In this document: positions 35,825-48,294 of the stretch, in pieces
Numbering within the stretch: position 1 is the first letter of the stretch
Layout of the letters: each line of letters opens with the position of its first letter
Assembly: GCA_037176845.1 (NCBI GenBank)
Contig: JAYKXP010000001.1
Location: forward strand, 806,001 to 870,000
DNA from: Paramarasmius palmivorus
Taxonomy: Eukaryota; Basidiomycota; Agaricomycetes; Agaricales; Marasmiaceae
Direction of reading: 5' to 3'
DNA: 64,000 nucleotides
Made by a program: the position numbers and the translations under genes
Notes under the pieces: generated by a model
What the model was told of the DNA's origin: nothing
Seen by the model: the letters and a program-made list of their open reading frames with translations, nothing else
Databases searched by the model: none

Positions 35825-37893
35825 TCACTTGGACCTCCAAAGACGCTTCAAACCTTCTTTGAATTTCTTCCCATACCAGCTGAAAACTTCTACACGCGTC
35901 AGCAGCAGGCTATACCGGCGGGGGCGTTATCACCCACCTGGAACATCAAGGACCTCAAAATGGCTTTCCTCCTCTGTCGATCCAACAATCTCCAATTCCG
36001 GATACCCAAGCTCTCTCGCCCAATCAGGACTACCAAGGTCAAAGCCCTCGAGCGACTTGCCATGCACGAAGAGACCTATACACATGACCTGTCCACGAAA
36101 TGACTTGAGCATTGCCCTCGTTTGGATACAGCACCGGAAGAGCCCAGCACTCGCATTCGTCCTCTGACATCCGTGTTCGACCACTTTCGTCAAAAGACCA
36201 GAAACTCGGGCTACCTTTCACCCATGACGCGAATTTTCCGATTGCCATGGGAGGTGTACAAACGAAAAGGAAGATGGGCGGTGCTGTCTCATCCAGGAAT
36301 GCCGGGTTCCGAGTTATCTCGATGTTTGCGTAGAAAGTCCGCATGTACACGCATAATGACTGGAAGGACAGATAATCAGCATTTTTTCACTGTTTCTCCT
36401 ATAGCAAGAGTGGCAAGCATACCAAAATTTTCCCTTTCCTCGTTAGTACCCAAACCATCACAAATCCGCGGAAATTGGGACATCCACGCATTTAGAAGTG
36501 CAGAGTTTGCGTCGTATGTGATACTAATCCAAGGCTCGTCAGGACTAGGTTCTAACTGGAAACTGTCGGGAGAATTAGCACCATCCACTCAACAGCAAAC
36601 CTTCTTACCGTGTTAGTGTACCATGGTTCCTCACTTCTTTTGAAACCATGCCTGAGATTTCCCAACACGACAACTGATATTCTTCAGGCCATATTGCAAC
36701 AGCCCCACGCGATCGTGAATAGACAGTATCCAGACGCAATGAAGCTATCTCCTCCGGGAGTCGACAAAGTCGATTCTGCCAAGGCCATTCGAAATGGTTA
36801 CAATACCAGTCCGAGTCATACTCTGGCATGTCAATTGTCATATCCTCCGACAGCTGAATCCTAGAAGTATTCTCCCGACCGACTGCAATCTTCAAGAGAA
36901 GCGACTCCACACCAAACCGACTCGGAACTTTGCCAGTGAAAAAACGAATGGATGTTTTGTCGTGTAGCATGTCCAAAGGTCGGAGGTACATCGTACGATG
37001 GTTTATCTGGGACAGTCAAAGGACCCGAAGGGTATATCTTTGGCCCGACGCAAAAAACACCCTTCTTCATGTTCATCCATAAAGTCCATATTCTGTGGTA
37101 TGAACCTAGCTGCACCTGATTGAGAGGAACAATGTACTCGTATTCATGCAAATCGATCAAACAAGATAAATACTGTACAAAAAAAAAGAACCGTCAGATA
37201 TTTGAAATACTAACTCCTGTAGTATTGACGAAAATTTCTGGGAGTCATCATCGACGATATGGCGCAGGGGGATGAGCTCTAGACAACCTGAATCAACGGG
37301 AATTTATTGAAGGTACTAGCAGAGATGGTCCGCACCGTGATGAAAGATCAGCATTGGGACCTTTGACTGATTGACTCTGAAGAGCCGAAATAAGTTTGAA
37401 TGTCTATATCCCTCGTCAGCGACGTTGAGATACAACAATAAAGAGAAACAGACTCGTCACAGAGCGTATGGGTCTTCAAGTTCTCTTCCCATATACGCAA
37501 TGCGTCTTCCCCTTCATATTCAATGATAGTGAACCTATCTTCATCACACCGAGAAAGCATTGGCAGCTTTGCAGTGCATATCGTTCTCCGAGCTGTTGTG
37601 TTTCCCAAGGATGAAGTTGTCATCTTCATGCCATTCCCAGTCATACTCATGAATGTCATCATTGTGCAATTCCTTGATACTGTAGACGTGGCCACGTTTG
37701 ACGTTCTTGAGCTGTAGGGGAGTGTGATTAGGAACGATATACTTTACGTATGAGTGAACCTTACTCTAGGTTGCGTAAAGTTTATTCCATGAGGTACTCC
37801 AGCGAAAAACGTCTGGTCTGCGATGTTGTTCAATGTATCAGAGTCTCTGCCTTGCAAGGTACCAGTAAACCGCAATGAGCTGGGGGTGTCCAT
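35825..37893 (-). pseudogene. Family X, copy D (frameshifted)
   Basis: The start at 37893 gives MDTPSSLRFTGTLQGRDSDT, with a degenerate motif LNNIADQTF lacking the Gly. RGHVYSIKELHNDDIHEYDW leads to FILGKHN, where the frame breaks near 37600 before ARRTICTAKLPML and FTIIEYEGEDALRIWEENL. LFRVNQSKVPMLIFHHG, MNMKKGVFCVGPKIYP, LPEEIASLRLDTVYSRS, FWSFDESGRTRMSEDE and ARGF-type sequence follow. The last exon WYGKKFKEGLKRLWRSK (TGA 35827-35825) is identical in sequence to that of copy E. One indel is the only clear defect. Confidence 0.6.
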
Positions 37894-38281
37894 CTTGATT
37901 CCTCAGTCCTGGCAAGGGTGAGGATTGTGCAACGTGTTTGGGTGAGGAAGGCGAATGACTCTGAGGGAACTGACTCCGAGTTGTGGGTGTCACGAGCGCC
38001 ATTGTAAGACGACCTCAGGACTGAGGCGTTTGTATGGATTGCTGTATATTAGGTTTGATGGTGACATCAACTTCGTGCTAAAGACATTCATATCTAGGAC
38101 CGAGAGACTGGCGTTCCGTGTCAAGGTACTTGGGGTGTGAAAGTGTCAAAATTTATTTTCACGCCGTCACCGTTTCCATCAGCGCACACAAGTGCCGGGA
38201 GTTGCCGGGAAGCCAACTCTCGGCGCTTCCAGTAACCGCCCGTGAACCAATAGTCCAATTTCGTCCAATTTTGTCATTCGA

Positions 38282-39420
38282 TCACAATCTGGCAGCTTCG
38301 AGATTTATGTGGTAGTTTGAAACTGCATCCTTATCAGCAGGGGTACAGTATACATACAAGAAACTCACTGCGTCAATCCACTATTAGGTGTCGCCGCCTT
38401 CTTCAAGAGTTTGACTACCATCGAGCTCTTGCCAGCGTATCTACGATCCTCTTCCGGCCACCTCCAACCGAACGCGAATAAATAGTATCCAGACGAAGCA
38501 ACGCCATTCCGCCAGCATTCGTATCACTGCAAAACCGGTTCTGCCAATACCTATTACCACCCATTTCACGGTCATCATCAACATCCACTGCACCTCTAAC
38601 CGCCGAAAACCCTATCAATCCCAACCCACTCTAAACGAAACATCTCCGCAACTCTCAACAAAAGCCGTTCCATCTCCCGAGTACCACTTCGGGTACTAGC
38701 CAAAAAAATTCGTCTTGAGCGTCGAAGGTACCTAACGTGAGGGATTTGCGGTCCGTGTTTGTTTTTGCGTTCATCCATAGTTTGACAATGACTCTCAGGC
38801 TGGGTCCTTTATGTAAATCGCCTAGTTGGTTTGTTTTGAGTTGGATGGGAAGAACAAGAACAAGCCAGCACGTGCCCAGTTACATATTCCGACGCGTATG
38901 TCACCATCACGGTTGTCACTATGTAACATCGATTATTGCCACCACAACCTCTGCACCCCTAACGCCAAACTCCAATGGTAGCTCCCGGCGCACCTATTCA
39001 CCACGTCCCAAAAGATGAGGCGAAGAGCCTAGACGGCGCTCGTATGACATTGCCCTAGGTCTCTGCTGAATTCAAGCTGAATCCTAGACTTGTCTTTAGC
39101 CCCTGGGTCCACACCTTCCTCGACCGACTCGACGCCCGCTTTTACTCTATCGATGTCAAATTCGACTCTATCGACGTCAGACTCGAAACGCTCAAGTCGA
39201 TTCATATGAGGTTGTTTTTTTTATCACCGTCTCTAAACGCCTGAGGGGAAGTAAAATCTCAATTTCGTTCTCGCAGAACGAAAACCGTGACCGCGGGAGA
39301 ATTGCCATGGGAGACCTGCAACAAGTACCGTTTCCAGATGGTACTTTTCCTTTGAACACTTTGGTTCGTGGGCCGAATAACAGCGTACGCACCCCTTCCT
39401 TTCTTTTCTCTCCGTCTTTC
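38282..39420. repeat. Segmental duplication, unit 1 (paralogous to about 46970-49140)
   Basis: The bases beginning tcacaatctggcagcttcga at 38282 match tcacaatccggcagctacga near 46970. The similarity continues through the family X fragment and through gccaccacaacctctgcacc into the family Y relic. Unit 1 is shorter because the 3' and 5' parts of the family X gene are missing. Confidence 0.7.
38390..38780 (-). pseudogene. Family X relic F (middle module only)
   Basis: Minus-strand remnants match the middle module of copy E: EMERLLLRVAEMFRLEWVGI, then RYWQNRFCSDTNAGGM and LLRLDTIYSRSVGG, but in different frames and with missing segments. The flank at 38282-38400 also matches the flank of copy E. 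No N- or C-terminal module is present, so it is a truncated relic. Confidence 0.65.
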
Positions 39421-39440
39421 CTTACTTTTCTTGACTCAAA
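38975..39440 (+). pseudogene. Family Y relic 1
   Basis: It begins MVAPGAPIHHVPKDEAKSLD, parallel to the start of the complete family Y gene (MVAPPPAHLHYGG). A coiled-coil piece follows (PWVHTFLDRLDARFYSIDVK, FDSIDVRLETLKSIHMR), then NENRDRGRIAMGDLQQVPFP and DGTFPLNTLVRGPNN. An in-frame stop follows the first exon, and the last exon (GYYPGQ part) is absent, cut off before the ankyrin gene's stop at 39508. It is a truncated copy. Confidence 0.6.
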
Positions 39441-39507
39441 CCCAGATGGTCATTCATGTCATTTCATGTTCAATGGTAAATTACAGTGTTGTGTCAATAC
39501 CGTGTCT

Positions 39508-42500
39508 TCATGCCTTCACTCGAATGCGGCGGAATAACATGCTGTTTGAACGGAGTTTCGATTCTGGATCTTCCTCTGGCGCAAACCCCTCGTCATCATA
39601 GTCTGCCTTGGTAGTTGTGCGTTGCACCTTGTCCAGATCGCCGCTCGCTGATTTTTGCACGTCAACAAGATGGACCAAGCTACGATCCCCAGGCCGCGCC
39701 ATGACCGCGTTCAGCACATAATTGAAGGTTCCCCCACGAGTTTGACAATCATATGAAGTGGATCTTTCGTGGTCCTCCTCATCCATTAGCCCTGGCACTG
39801 CCCAATGCTCTTGCCTCTCCTGCTCCTCTTTTTCCTTTCTTTCCTTCTTTGCCTTCTCCCTCTTCTTCTTGGCTGCATCCTCCACCCTGGCATTCGCGAG
39901 CTGAGTCTCCAAATACCTCGCAAACGCCGACAGTTCTTCATTAAGTTTTGACCCCTGCGTCAACTTACCATCCTCCTGTAACACCCTGATCATCTCCCTC
40001 AACTCTGATGTCGCCTGCTCCAACCTCTCGACATCAAGCCTCCTTGGCATCCTATCCCAGTTAACTTTGCTCCTCCCCAACTCTGGACAAACGCTTGAGT
40101 ACTCAGTCACGCGACGCAACAGCATCTGCACTGTCGCGATCTCCAGCGGTGTATCCCCAACGCCATTTTCCGCGTGTAATGCCTCTGTTGATGAAGCATC
40201 CAGCAGGATCTTGGAGACTTTTGCATATCCGTTCAGGACAGCGATGTGAAGAGGCATAGAACCGATAACGTTTCGGATAAGAAGACCTGACTTTGTGAAG
40301 TTGACAATGAGCTTGACGATGTCATTACGCCCACGGTTGACGGCGAGGTGAAGTGGCTACGGGATGGATCAGTTAGACACGTTTAGGGTTGGAAGAGCGA
40401 AGAATTTACTGTTTCAAGGTCGCGTTTGGATTGTTGGAGTAGTAAACTCTCGCTGACCTCTTGAGGGAGCTTCTCGAGGAAGTGTTCAAAGAGCTTTGCG
40501 TCTCCAGAGGCAAGGATGTGGTAAATATTCCACCTGGGTATAAAGGTTAGCATGATGTGTAAGAAAGATTTAAGGTGCTTACCCTCGAACTGAATCATTC
40601 TCCACCGCAGACTGTCCATTTGCAAGGAGGTAGTCGACCATTTGCTTCGAGCAGCCGGTGTCGACAGCAACCATAAGTATATTGTATCCAGTGAACTTGA
40701 TGCTACGATAGAACTGAAGGTCAGTACTAGACGGACATTCAAGGTCTGCGGAACTCACGTCTCCTTCAACGCCAACGACATTAACCGGGGGTGCTTGGCA
40801 AACAAGTGCTTGACAGTCGACAGCCTACCGCCCAACACAGCCGCCGTGAGAGGTGATTCACCCAAAACATTGATATCCCATCCCAGCCATTTCGGCAACA
40901 CGGTCTCCAAGTTTGCAGTACGTCGCAACGCAATAGCGTGCTCGTTGTTGTTGCACATCGCATAGTACTTGTACGCCTCGTATGGACCATTGCCACTCAG
41001 ATAGTCCAGGATGCTCTCGGCTGACTTCTCGGCGGCCTTCCAGACAAGTGGTATACCGTCGTCTTCGTCGTCGTTTGCGTTTGGATCGTTCTGCTTGACT
41101 AAATCCTTTCTCTTCTTTCCATGCACGTTCAACCCCAAATACACGTGATTCTTATCGTTGGTTGCATACGTGATGTCTTCATCCTTGGCGCCTTCCTTGC
41201 CAGGAACCCGCACCTTGATACCATACCCCGTCTTGCGAATGAATTCATCGAGCATCTTTGGTTCACTACGGCTGAGGATAATCTCCAACATGCTGTCCAA
41301 GTCACTTCGCTTCAGCTCTATCGGTGGTTCCGAGAGCTTGTACAACCCGAAAATATTCGAGAAGGCATCGGTATTGTCATCACCGATTGCTGCTTCAAGT
41401 AAGTTGTTGGCGCTACGTGACAAGACGTTCTCATGCCAATAACATCTCAAGTCACGTAACATCTTCGAGGGCGCAACATGGCAGGACACTTTAGAGGGAC
41501 GATTAGCGACGTCGACAAAGTTGATGGGCGCTTTGTTGACGGTGTCGCTGGAGTCGTCGGAGTTAACGGACCTGTCGTCAGAGTCTTCGTCTTTGTGGAA
41601 ACCCTCTATGGTGAAATAATCAGATTCCAGCTCGCTTCGGGCTGTACAGAACATACCGAGGTTGATGGTGAACTTGTGGTCATTCTCTTTAGGTTCATAC
41701 TGAGCAGCAGAGATCGTAAAGACCAGTCGAGCAGTGTTCCAGTGACGATGGTGTATGGCCATAGCCAGTGGCGTAATTCCTTCACAAGGTATCGTAAGTA
41801 CGACATCAGAAATGGGTAACAAACGGACTTACCTGTATTACTTCCGTTCGTAGGATGAGAGAGCTGAACGGTAATTTGGAGTGGTGTTTGGTTTGTCTGG
41901 GTTTCTTCGGCAGGCAAGCACAATCTTTGTACAGTGGCATTATCTCCCTTCATGCAGGCCTCAAAGAGTTCATCGTAGGCCTCGGATAGATGTGAGGGTA
42001 CCAAGTTCCCAGTACCATACTGTGCCTCGGTGATGTATCTATATCGCGTAGGCTGTTTCTCGGATTCCTCCTTGGCGCTCTCGTCATTACCCACCGGCTC
42101 GCTCTTCTCATCGTCGAAATCGTCTCTATTCTTGTCCGACTTCTCTAATGGGAACAACTCCGCGTAGGTCTTAGCTTCCCGAGAGACCAAAAGCCGCTCG
42201 ATGTCGGAAAAGTAGGTCTTCAGCTGGCTCCACTTCAAGCGTCGTTCCTCGCGCTCCTCTTTGCGCTCTTCAATCTCCTGATCAGTGTAAATACGTGGGC
42301 TGTCGCCATTATCGTTCAGGTACTTGGCGTAGTACCCTTTCAAGCCTGGTTGCGTTTGCACCTCTTGGAGGGGGCCAATGTTGTCCGTTTCCTCGTCAAT
42401 CTTTTTCAGTTCCCGGTTAATGTGCCTGATTCCATACCGCGCCCAGTCAAGTAAAGTCATCTTGTCGACGCTCTCATCATATCTGCCTTTACTAGCCTTG

Positions 42501-45500
42501 ATTGGGGCATTGATAGTGGCATGCAGAGGAACCAAAAGTTGAAAAACATCGTCATAGCAAGCAAAGGCTGCCTCCAGCACAGTGACCACCCAATCGAGAC
42601 TGTTATCGGTTTGGCGATTGTGCCTATTTGACTGTTATCTAGTTTCGTATATCAAGCAGAGTTGTGAGATGGCTTACCATTCGCGCGCCAGTGACACGTA
42701 TTTCTCTTTGAAAACAACATTTGCTCCATATGCAAGAAGGGCGGCCAGCATTGCATACTGGCCGTGCTGGATTGTAGCAACAAGGGGGAATCTGGCTTGC
42801 CACCTAGAACCTATGCTGTAGCGATCATGTACTATGGCCGGGAACCTGATGGCAATCCAGACATCTGGGTCCGCACGGAGCAACGTTAATAGGAGGTTGG
42901 TGCTTCCGGCATCTATCGTCTGCAAGAACGTGGTTCGCGTGTCACAATCTAGAGTAAAAGAGGACGCCCCTGCTGATATCAAGCGCTCAGCGACCTTCGA
43001 GGTCTCCTCGTCGTCTGCCCGATACGTCGTTAAGGTGAGAGGAAACAATACAGGCGCATGGCGATACTTGGCTCGGGTTTCCAGAGTGACATCGGCACCT
43101 GCGTCAATGAGGACCTCGACAACGGACACGGAAGCAAAAAAGATGGCATAAGCAAGAGGAGTGAAGGTGAGATCCCAGTCTGGTGCGTTAATATCAAAGA
43201 CGTCCGGTTCATCATTCTTGTCTTCTGGTAAAGCACCAGATTCGTCCGGTGTTTGGAGAGGTTCTTCGGTCTTTGGTCCACCCTCTTCATCGTCATCGTC
43301 CTCATCTTCTTCCTCTTCGTCGTCATCGCTATCCCCATCCACGCTCTTATCTTCATCAACATCTTCCTCTTCATTGTCGCCATCACCTGTGCCGTCCTCA
43401 TCCATAGAGATAACACCGTTATCGTCCGAGCTCCAATCATCTTCTGACGAGGGACGCTCTGGTGCCGCATCTTTCATTTTCACATCTCCATCTCCGTCAC
43501 TGTCACTGTCCTTCTTCAGCAATTCTTCGTTAACTTTGCTCTTCTCCAACAACTTCTTCACCACGTCTACCATATCCTGCCTGGCCGCCAAGTGTAAGGC
43601 AGTCCTCCCATCCACTAGCCTAGAAGTAATCCTTGCGCCATTGTCGATCAAATGACACGCAACTTCTCCGCGTTTGGCCATAATAGCAACATGCAATGGC
43701 ATCCGACCTACGTGGTCACGTTTGGTAACGTCGATTCCTTCTTCAATCATCTTTGCCACAGAGGCACGGTCATCTGCCACAATAGCGGCAAAGAACTTTT
43801 CAGTTGGTCCAATATAGACATGCTCGCTCCATTCACCGACGTCGATGGGATTGAAGCTTCCCGACATGCTTTGACGACCTGGGTCTTCCTCAATGAAACT
43901 AGAAACCATGTTTGTGAGATTGGTGCAATAAGAGATGTGGAACCCAAAACTCACGAAATACGACCACGAATGCATTGCTCATCTTCTTTTTTCTGCAACT
44001 TGTTCTCGTCTTCATCGATGGGATCTGGGCAGCACTAAAAGCAGAGAATATTCGGTTTGTCATTCTAAGAGAGGGGTGATACTGAACACACCTCGCAACA
44101 GTCCTCGAGACACTCTGGGCCTGTTCCAAAGAATGCTGGATGACGGTGAAGTCTTCGACCCTTGTTCTTCGGGTTGAAAGGAGCTATGGAACGTGGTTAA
44201 AGAGACTCTCAGAGATGAAATGCCGTACTCACAATTCATGCCGAGGTCTGTCGAGTATACCAACTTTTCAATCCTCCTTGCATTCCATCTTGGTCCATAT
44301 GGGATATGCAAGGAGACCACGTCGTAGTCGTTCATCTCCAATCCTCCGATAGAAGTATCACCCTTTAGGTCACCCTTGTACGCCTTCTTTCGCCTATTGT
44401 AATGGTCCAGAGCATTAGGACGACCTCTGAGCTTACGCCGCGCTTCCAGGAATTGGTTCCGACTATCCGTATCCTTGAGCTTTTCGAACGCCAATAGCCG
44501 TGCTAACCCTTCAACACGAACGATAGAGCGCTCGAAGATCTACCAAAAAGTCAAACATTTTCAGCCGTTATACTCCTTTCAAAAGAGACCATGTTGGCTT
44601 AGTACTTACAGTAGGGTCAACATCCTCTCGTGACAAAGTTGGGACATATACTTCGAACGCACGGGAAGAGTACTTTGCGAGTCTGACTTCGTAAGAGGGA
44701 GACCTCCGAGTCATGTCGACCGTGTTGCATTGTCTCATCATTGCGGTTATGGCACGGGGATTGGCCCAGACACGACTGCCGTCGTATGCACAACAAGCAG
44801 AGTCGATATCAAAGCCGGCGAGGATCTCGGCAGGAGATTTATAAAGACGGAGAACGATTTGTACTGAACGATATGGGTATTGTGCTAGTGGATATGGTTA
44901 AAGGGTTTTTGCGAGTGCCAGAAGGTGGATGAACTTGCAGTGGATAGAAACTGTGTGCTTGGTACGAACACAGGTCACCTCCCACGGAACGGAGTCCCTT
45001 ACAGCTTCATAAATCTTCGTTATCTTAACCTCGGCCTATGACAAAAGATTCGGTCAGAGTGTACGATCAAGAACAGCTCATTCTGGACTCACCTCTTGAG
45101 GTGTCATTCCCCACAAGAACAGATCCACATCCGAGGTTGGATATGCTGCAGAATGATAGAACTTCCTCATTGCTCTCTTTGAGACCTTGGCAGACTCGTG
45201 TAGAGGCATCAGGCATGCCAGCACAGATCCTCCAGCCGCCACGACGTTGTTCCAATCCAAAAGCTGAGAGAGTGATCCTTCCGTGAATACACCCCAGTTC
45301 TTCTTGAATCCCTCCAAGTCTTCGACTATAGCAAGTTCACCATCCTTCTTCCTGTTTTCTTCCGTCAAAGGCATCACATATTTGGCCGTCAAATCCTTCT
45401 CATCCTTGACAACTCGGGCGTGTACAGTCCTCAGGGCAGGCGGTGCGTCGAATACATCCACAAGGCCGACATGGATATCTTTCAATCGCGCATTATCCTT

Positions 45501-45641
45501 GTCCGTAGCGAATAATTTGCGGAGCTCTGCTTCGTCGTCCAGGGATGGTTGGAGGACAGCGTCTAGAGATACACCAGGGTCTTTGGGTAAAGCCTGGAGT
45601 CGGTCTATGAAGGCTCGAGCTTCTGGTGTCTGTTGGGACAT
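39508..45641 (-). CDS. Large ankyrin-repeat protein with nucleotidyltransferase-like N-terminus
   Basis: The gene has many exons and probably makes more than 1,700 aa. The start MSQQTPEARAFIDRLQALPK (45641) is preferred over an in-frame Met at 45704. The N-terminal domain has WNNVVAAGGSVLACLMPL, YHSAAYPTSDVDLFLWGMTP, VTCVRTKHTVSIHSQYPYRS, VQIVLRLYKSPAEILAGFDI and CCAYDGSRVWANPRAI. The GGSVL...SDVDLF pair looks like a nucleotidyltransferase fold. A Cys-rich link (PECLEDCCE, CCPDP) precedes ankyrin repeats (GRMPLHVAIMAKRGEVACHL, DGRTALHLAARQDMVDVVKK). A long Asp/Glu/Ser tract splits the repeats near residues 600-680; more repeats (PLHLAVNRGRNDIVKL, SMPLHIAVLNGYAKV) and a coiled coil KKREKAKKERKEKEEQE follow. 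One intron at 44938 uses a GC donor. The frame joins cleanly throughout. Function unknown; conserved in Agaricomycetes as I recall. Confidence 0.85.
43260..43400 (-). repeat. Acidic trinucleotide-rich tract
   Basis: GAT/GAA/GAC-rich coding sequence gives a long run of Asp and Glu inside the ankyrin protein (for example DDDEEEEDEDDDDEEGG). It is a low-complexity linker within the ankyrin domain region. Confidence 0.75.
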
Positions 45642-46284
45642 TGGAAGAGAGTTGTGAAGAAAGTGAGTGCTGGTGTTCTTGCATTTTGAAGGAATTGGAT
45701 CCAATCAAGTTGAACGAAGCTCGAATAAAGCAATGATCAAGATGGAAGGTGCGGCCTCCCGCCGTTTACCTATTGGGGTATCTCTTTGATGCGCCGTCGG
45801 GCCCGACAACATCGTGTACGCTGTAGACTCATCGGCACCGAGTCATACACGGCCAGATTCTGGTTGCTATTGGACAGACTTGGTAACATGACCATAGAAT
45901 TCATCATTCAAGTACTTCTGTGTTCCTCAACTGACTCGAACGCTATTATTATCGCAACTTTAACGTAGAAGCACAACCGTGACTCGCTACTATTGCTAGG
46001 ATTGATCCCTGACTCCTACCGCCCCTTCGTTCGACCAACGGAACCGTAAGAAGCAGATCTGGAACGTTTACTTTTTCAATCAGGTGAGCAGTGCACCTCA
46101 TCCCACCCAAAAATTGATTAATATTGCTAGAAGACACCTATTGCTTCAGCCCGACTTCAGAATACAAGTAACAGCCATGACGCTACCGATAGACAATGGA
46201 CAAAGAAGACGCATAGACCGAGACCAACCACGAATTCTGCGATATTACCACTACATCGTTGTACTGTACACCTGCAAAAAGGTA
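45642..46284. other. Intergenic, no supported gene
   Basis: About 640 bp between the ankyrin gene start and the 3' end of copy E. Its right end (from about 46220) matches the 3' flank of copy D around 35765, showing that the duplicated unit extends past the stop codon. Confidence 0.5.
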
Positions 46285-48294
46285 TCACTTGGACCTCCAA
46301 AGACGCTTCAATCCTTCCTTGAATTTCTTGCCATACCAGCTGAAAACTTCTACACGCGTCAGCAGGCTATACCAGCAGGGCATTATCACTCACCTGGAAC
46401 TTCTTCGACCTCCTCAAAACGGCTTTCCTCCTCTGTCCCGGATCCAACGATCTCCAATTCCGGATACCCAAGCTCTCTCGCCCAATCAGGGCTACCGAGG
46501 TTAAAGCCTCGAGCTCTCTGCCACGCGTACAAAGACTTGTACACATGAACCGGCCACGACTCTATACCCCTTATATACTTCCTAGTACCAAGCACCGGAA
46601 GGCCCCACCACTCACGTTCACCATCTGACATTCGAGTTTGACCTGTTTCGTCGAGAGACCAGAAGCTAGGGCTTGGACTGACAATCTCCCCAAGATTCAA
46701 GTTGCGCTAATGTCGTAGGAGGAGGAGAGACGAAGAGGAAGATGGGCGGTGTTGTGTCGTAGTATAGAGCAGGACACCAAGGCATGATATCTCCGTAGAG
46801 CTCCATGGTAGTCGAAATAATGACTAGATGATGAAGGAAGGAATCATGAGCGGTGTGTAGGTATATGAGAGTATCGTGCCTACCAAAACGATCTTCCAAT
46901 GCACCATCCACCCGCGAGAATTGGGTAAACCACGCAGAGGAGAGTCGTTCAGCATCATGTTCGATCACAATCCGGCAGCTACGAGATTTCTGGGGTAGTT
47001 TGAAGCTACATCCTGATCAACAGGGGCATAGTCGATAAAAAGAAACCGAACCTCACCGCGTCAATCCACTATTGGATATCGCCGTCTTCTCCGAGAGTTT
47101 CACTACCATCGAGCTCTTGCCAGCACACCAACTGTACCTACGATCCTCCTCCGGCCACCTCGCAACAGCTCCAGTCGAACGTGAATAAACAGTATCCAGA
47201 CGAAGCGACGCCACTCCATTCGTATCACTGCAAAGCCGGTTCTGCCATCCCCATTTCCCGACGCCATCCGAATACCACCCATGGCCACTTCGTTGTTCCT
47301 CATTATCCACCGCAACTGCAACCCCAAAAAACCTATCAACCGCAACCCACTCCAAACGAAACCTCTCCGCAACTCTCAACAAAAGCCGTTCCATATCCTC
47401 CAGTCGACTTTGAGTTCGGGTACTAGCAAAAAACCTCGCAGAGATTTCGTCTTGCAGCATGTCTAGCGTCGAAGGTACCTCTGTGGATAAGCTAACCTCG
47501 AGAGCGTTGTGACTCGAATGAGGGATTTGCGGTCCGACGCAAAACGTGTTTGTTTTTGTGTTCATCCATAGTTTGAGTCCTTTATGTGAATCGCCTAGTT
47601 GATCCTGAGATGGTTCGTTCGAGTTAGATGGGAAGCGGAGTGGAGAGATAGGTACTCGCTGATAAACACTCGATGTAGAGACACATCAATATCGATGGGG
47701 AAACCGCCTGGGTAGAGGTGCTTTAGAGGGATGAGTTCTGTAAACGATACGTTGTTTTAGTGTAAGGCTTAAGGTAACTAGAACTACGCACCGTCACAAA
47801 AAATCAACATTGGGACCTCTGATCGGTTGATTCCAAATAGCTGTACCAGACCCGACTTTCTAGTAGCAGCTGCCTCGTTAATCACCAGCAACCCTGAGCT
47901 TGAAAAGAAAAACGCACCTCCACTCGACATCTTTAATCTCCTTCTCCCAATACCATCTCGCATCTTCACCTTCGTATTCGATAACGGTGAACTTGTCCTT
48001 TGAAAACATGGGTAGGGCCACCGTACATACCGTTTTTCGGATTTTGTGCCGTCCGATGACCATACCAACTTAGGGCTTCCCATTTCCAGTAGACATCAAA
48101 GACGTCTTCGTTGTGGAGTTCTTTGGTTCCGTAGACGTGACCGCGTTTAATGTTTTTGGGCTGATATGTTGTTAGGATGGAAGACTCGAAGACCCGAATG
48201 TAGGCACGCTCACTTCATCTTCATCTCGAGCCATTCGAGTGGGTTGGTCTGGTCCCAAGTTGGATTGTGATAAGCTCGAGCTCGGGGTGTTCAT
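46285..48294 (-). pseudogene. Family X, copy E (frameshifted)
   Basis: The start at 48294 gives MNTPSSSLSQSNLGPDQPTR, a shortened N-terminus without the NNxxGDQ motif. RGHVYGTKELHNEDV and DVYWKWEALSW run up to a one-base frame break near 48060 before MVIGRHKIRKTVCTVALPMF. FTVIEYEGEDARWYWEKEI and QLFGINRSEVPMLIFCDG follow. The middle exon has MNTKTNTFCVGPQIPHSS, LDMLQDEISARFFAS, LLLRVAERFRLEWVAV and LRLDTVYSRSTGAVARW. The C-terminal exon has FWSLDETGQTRMSDGE and SWPVHVYKSLYAWQRARGF, and the tail is WYGKKFKEGLKRLWRSK. Closest to copy D at the 3' end and to relics F and H in the middle. Confidence 0.6.

Noticed and set aside
43161..43655. Serine-rich 164-codon plus-strand frame
   Set aside because: Antisense of the acidic Asp/Glu tract of the ankyrin gene, which has full frame continuity.
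26064..48294. Family X copies as transposon-encoded proteins
   Set aside because: No reverse transcriptase, integrase, DDE or helicase motif and no terminal repeats seen; spread looks like segmental duplication.
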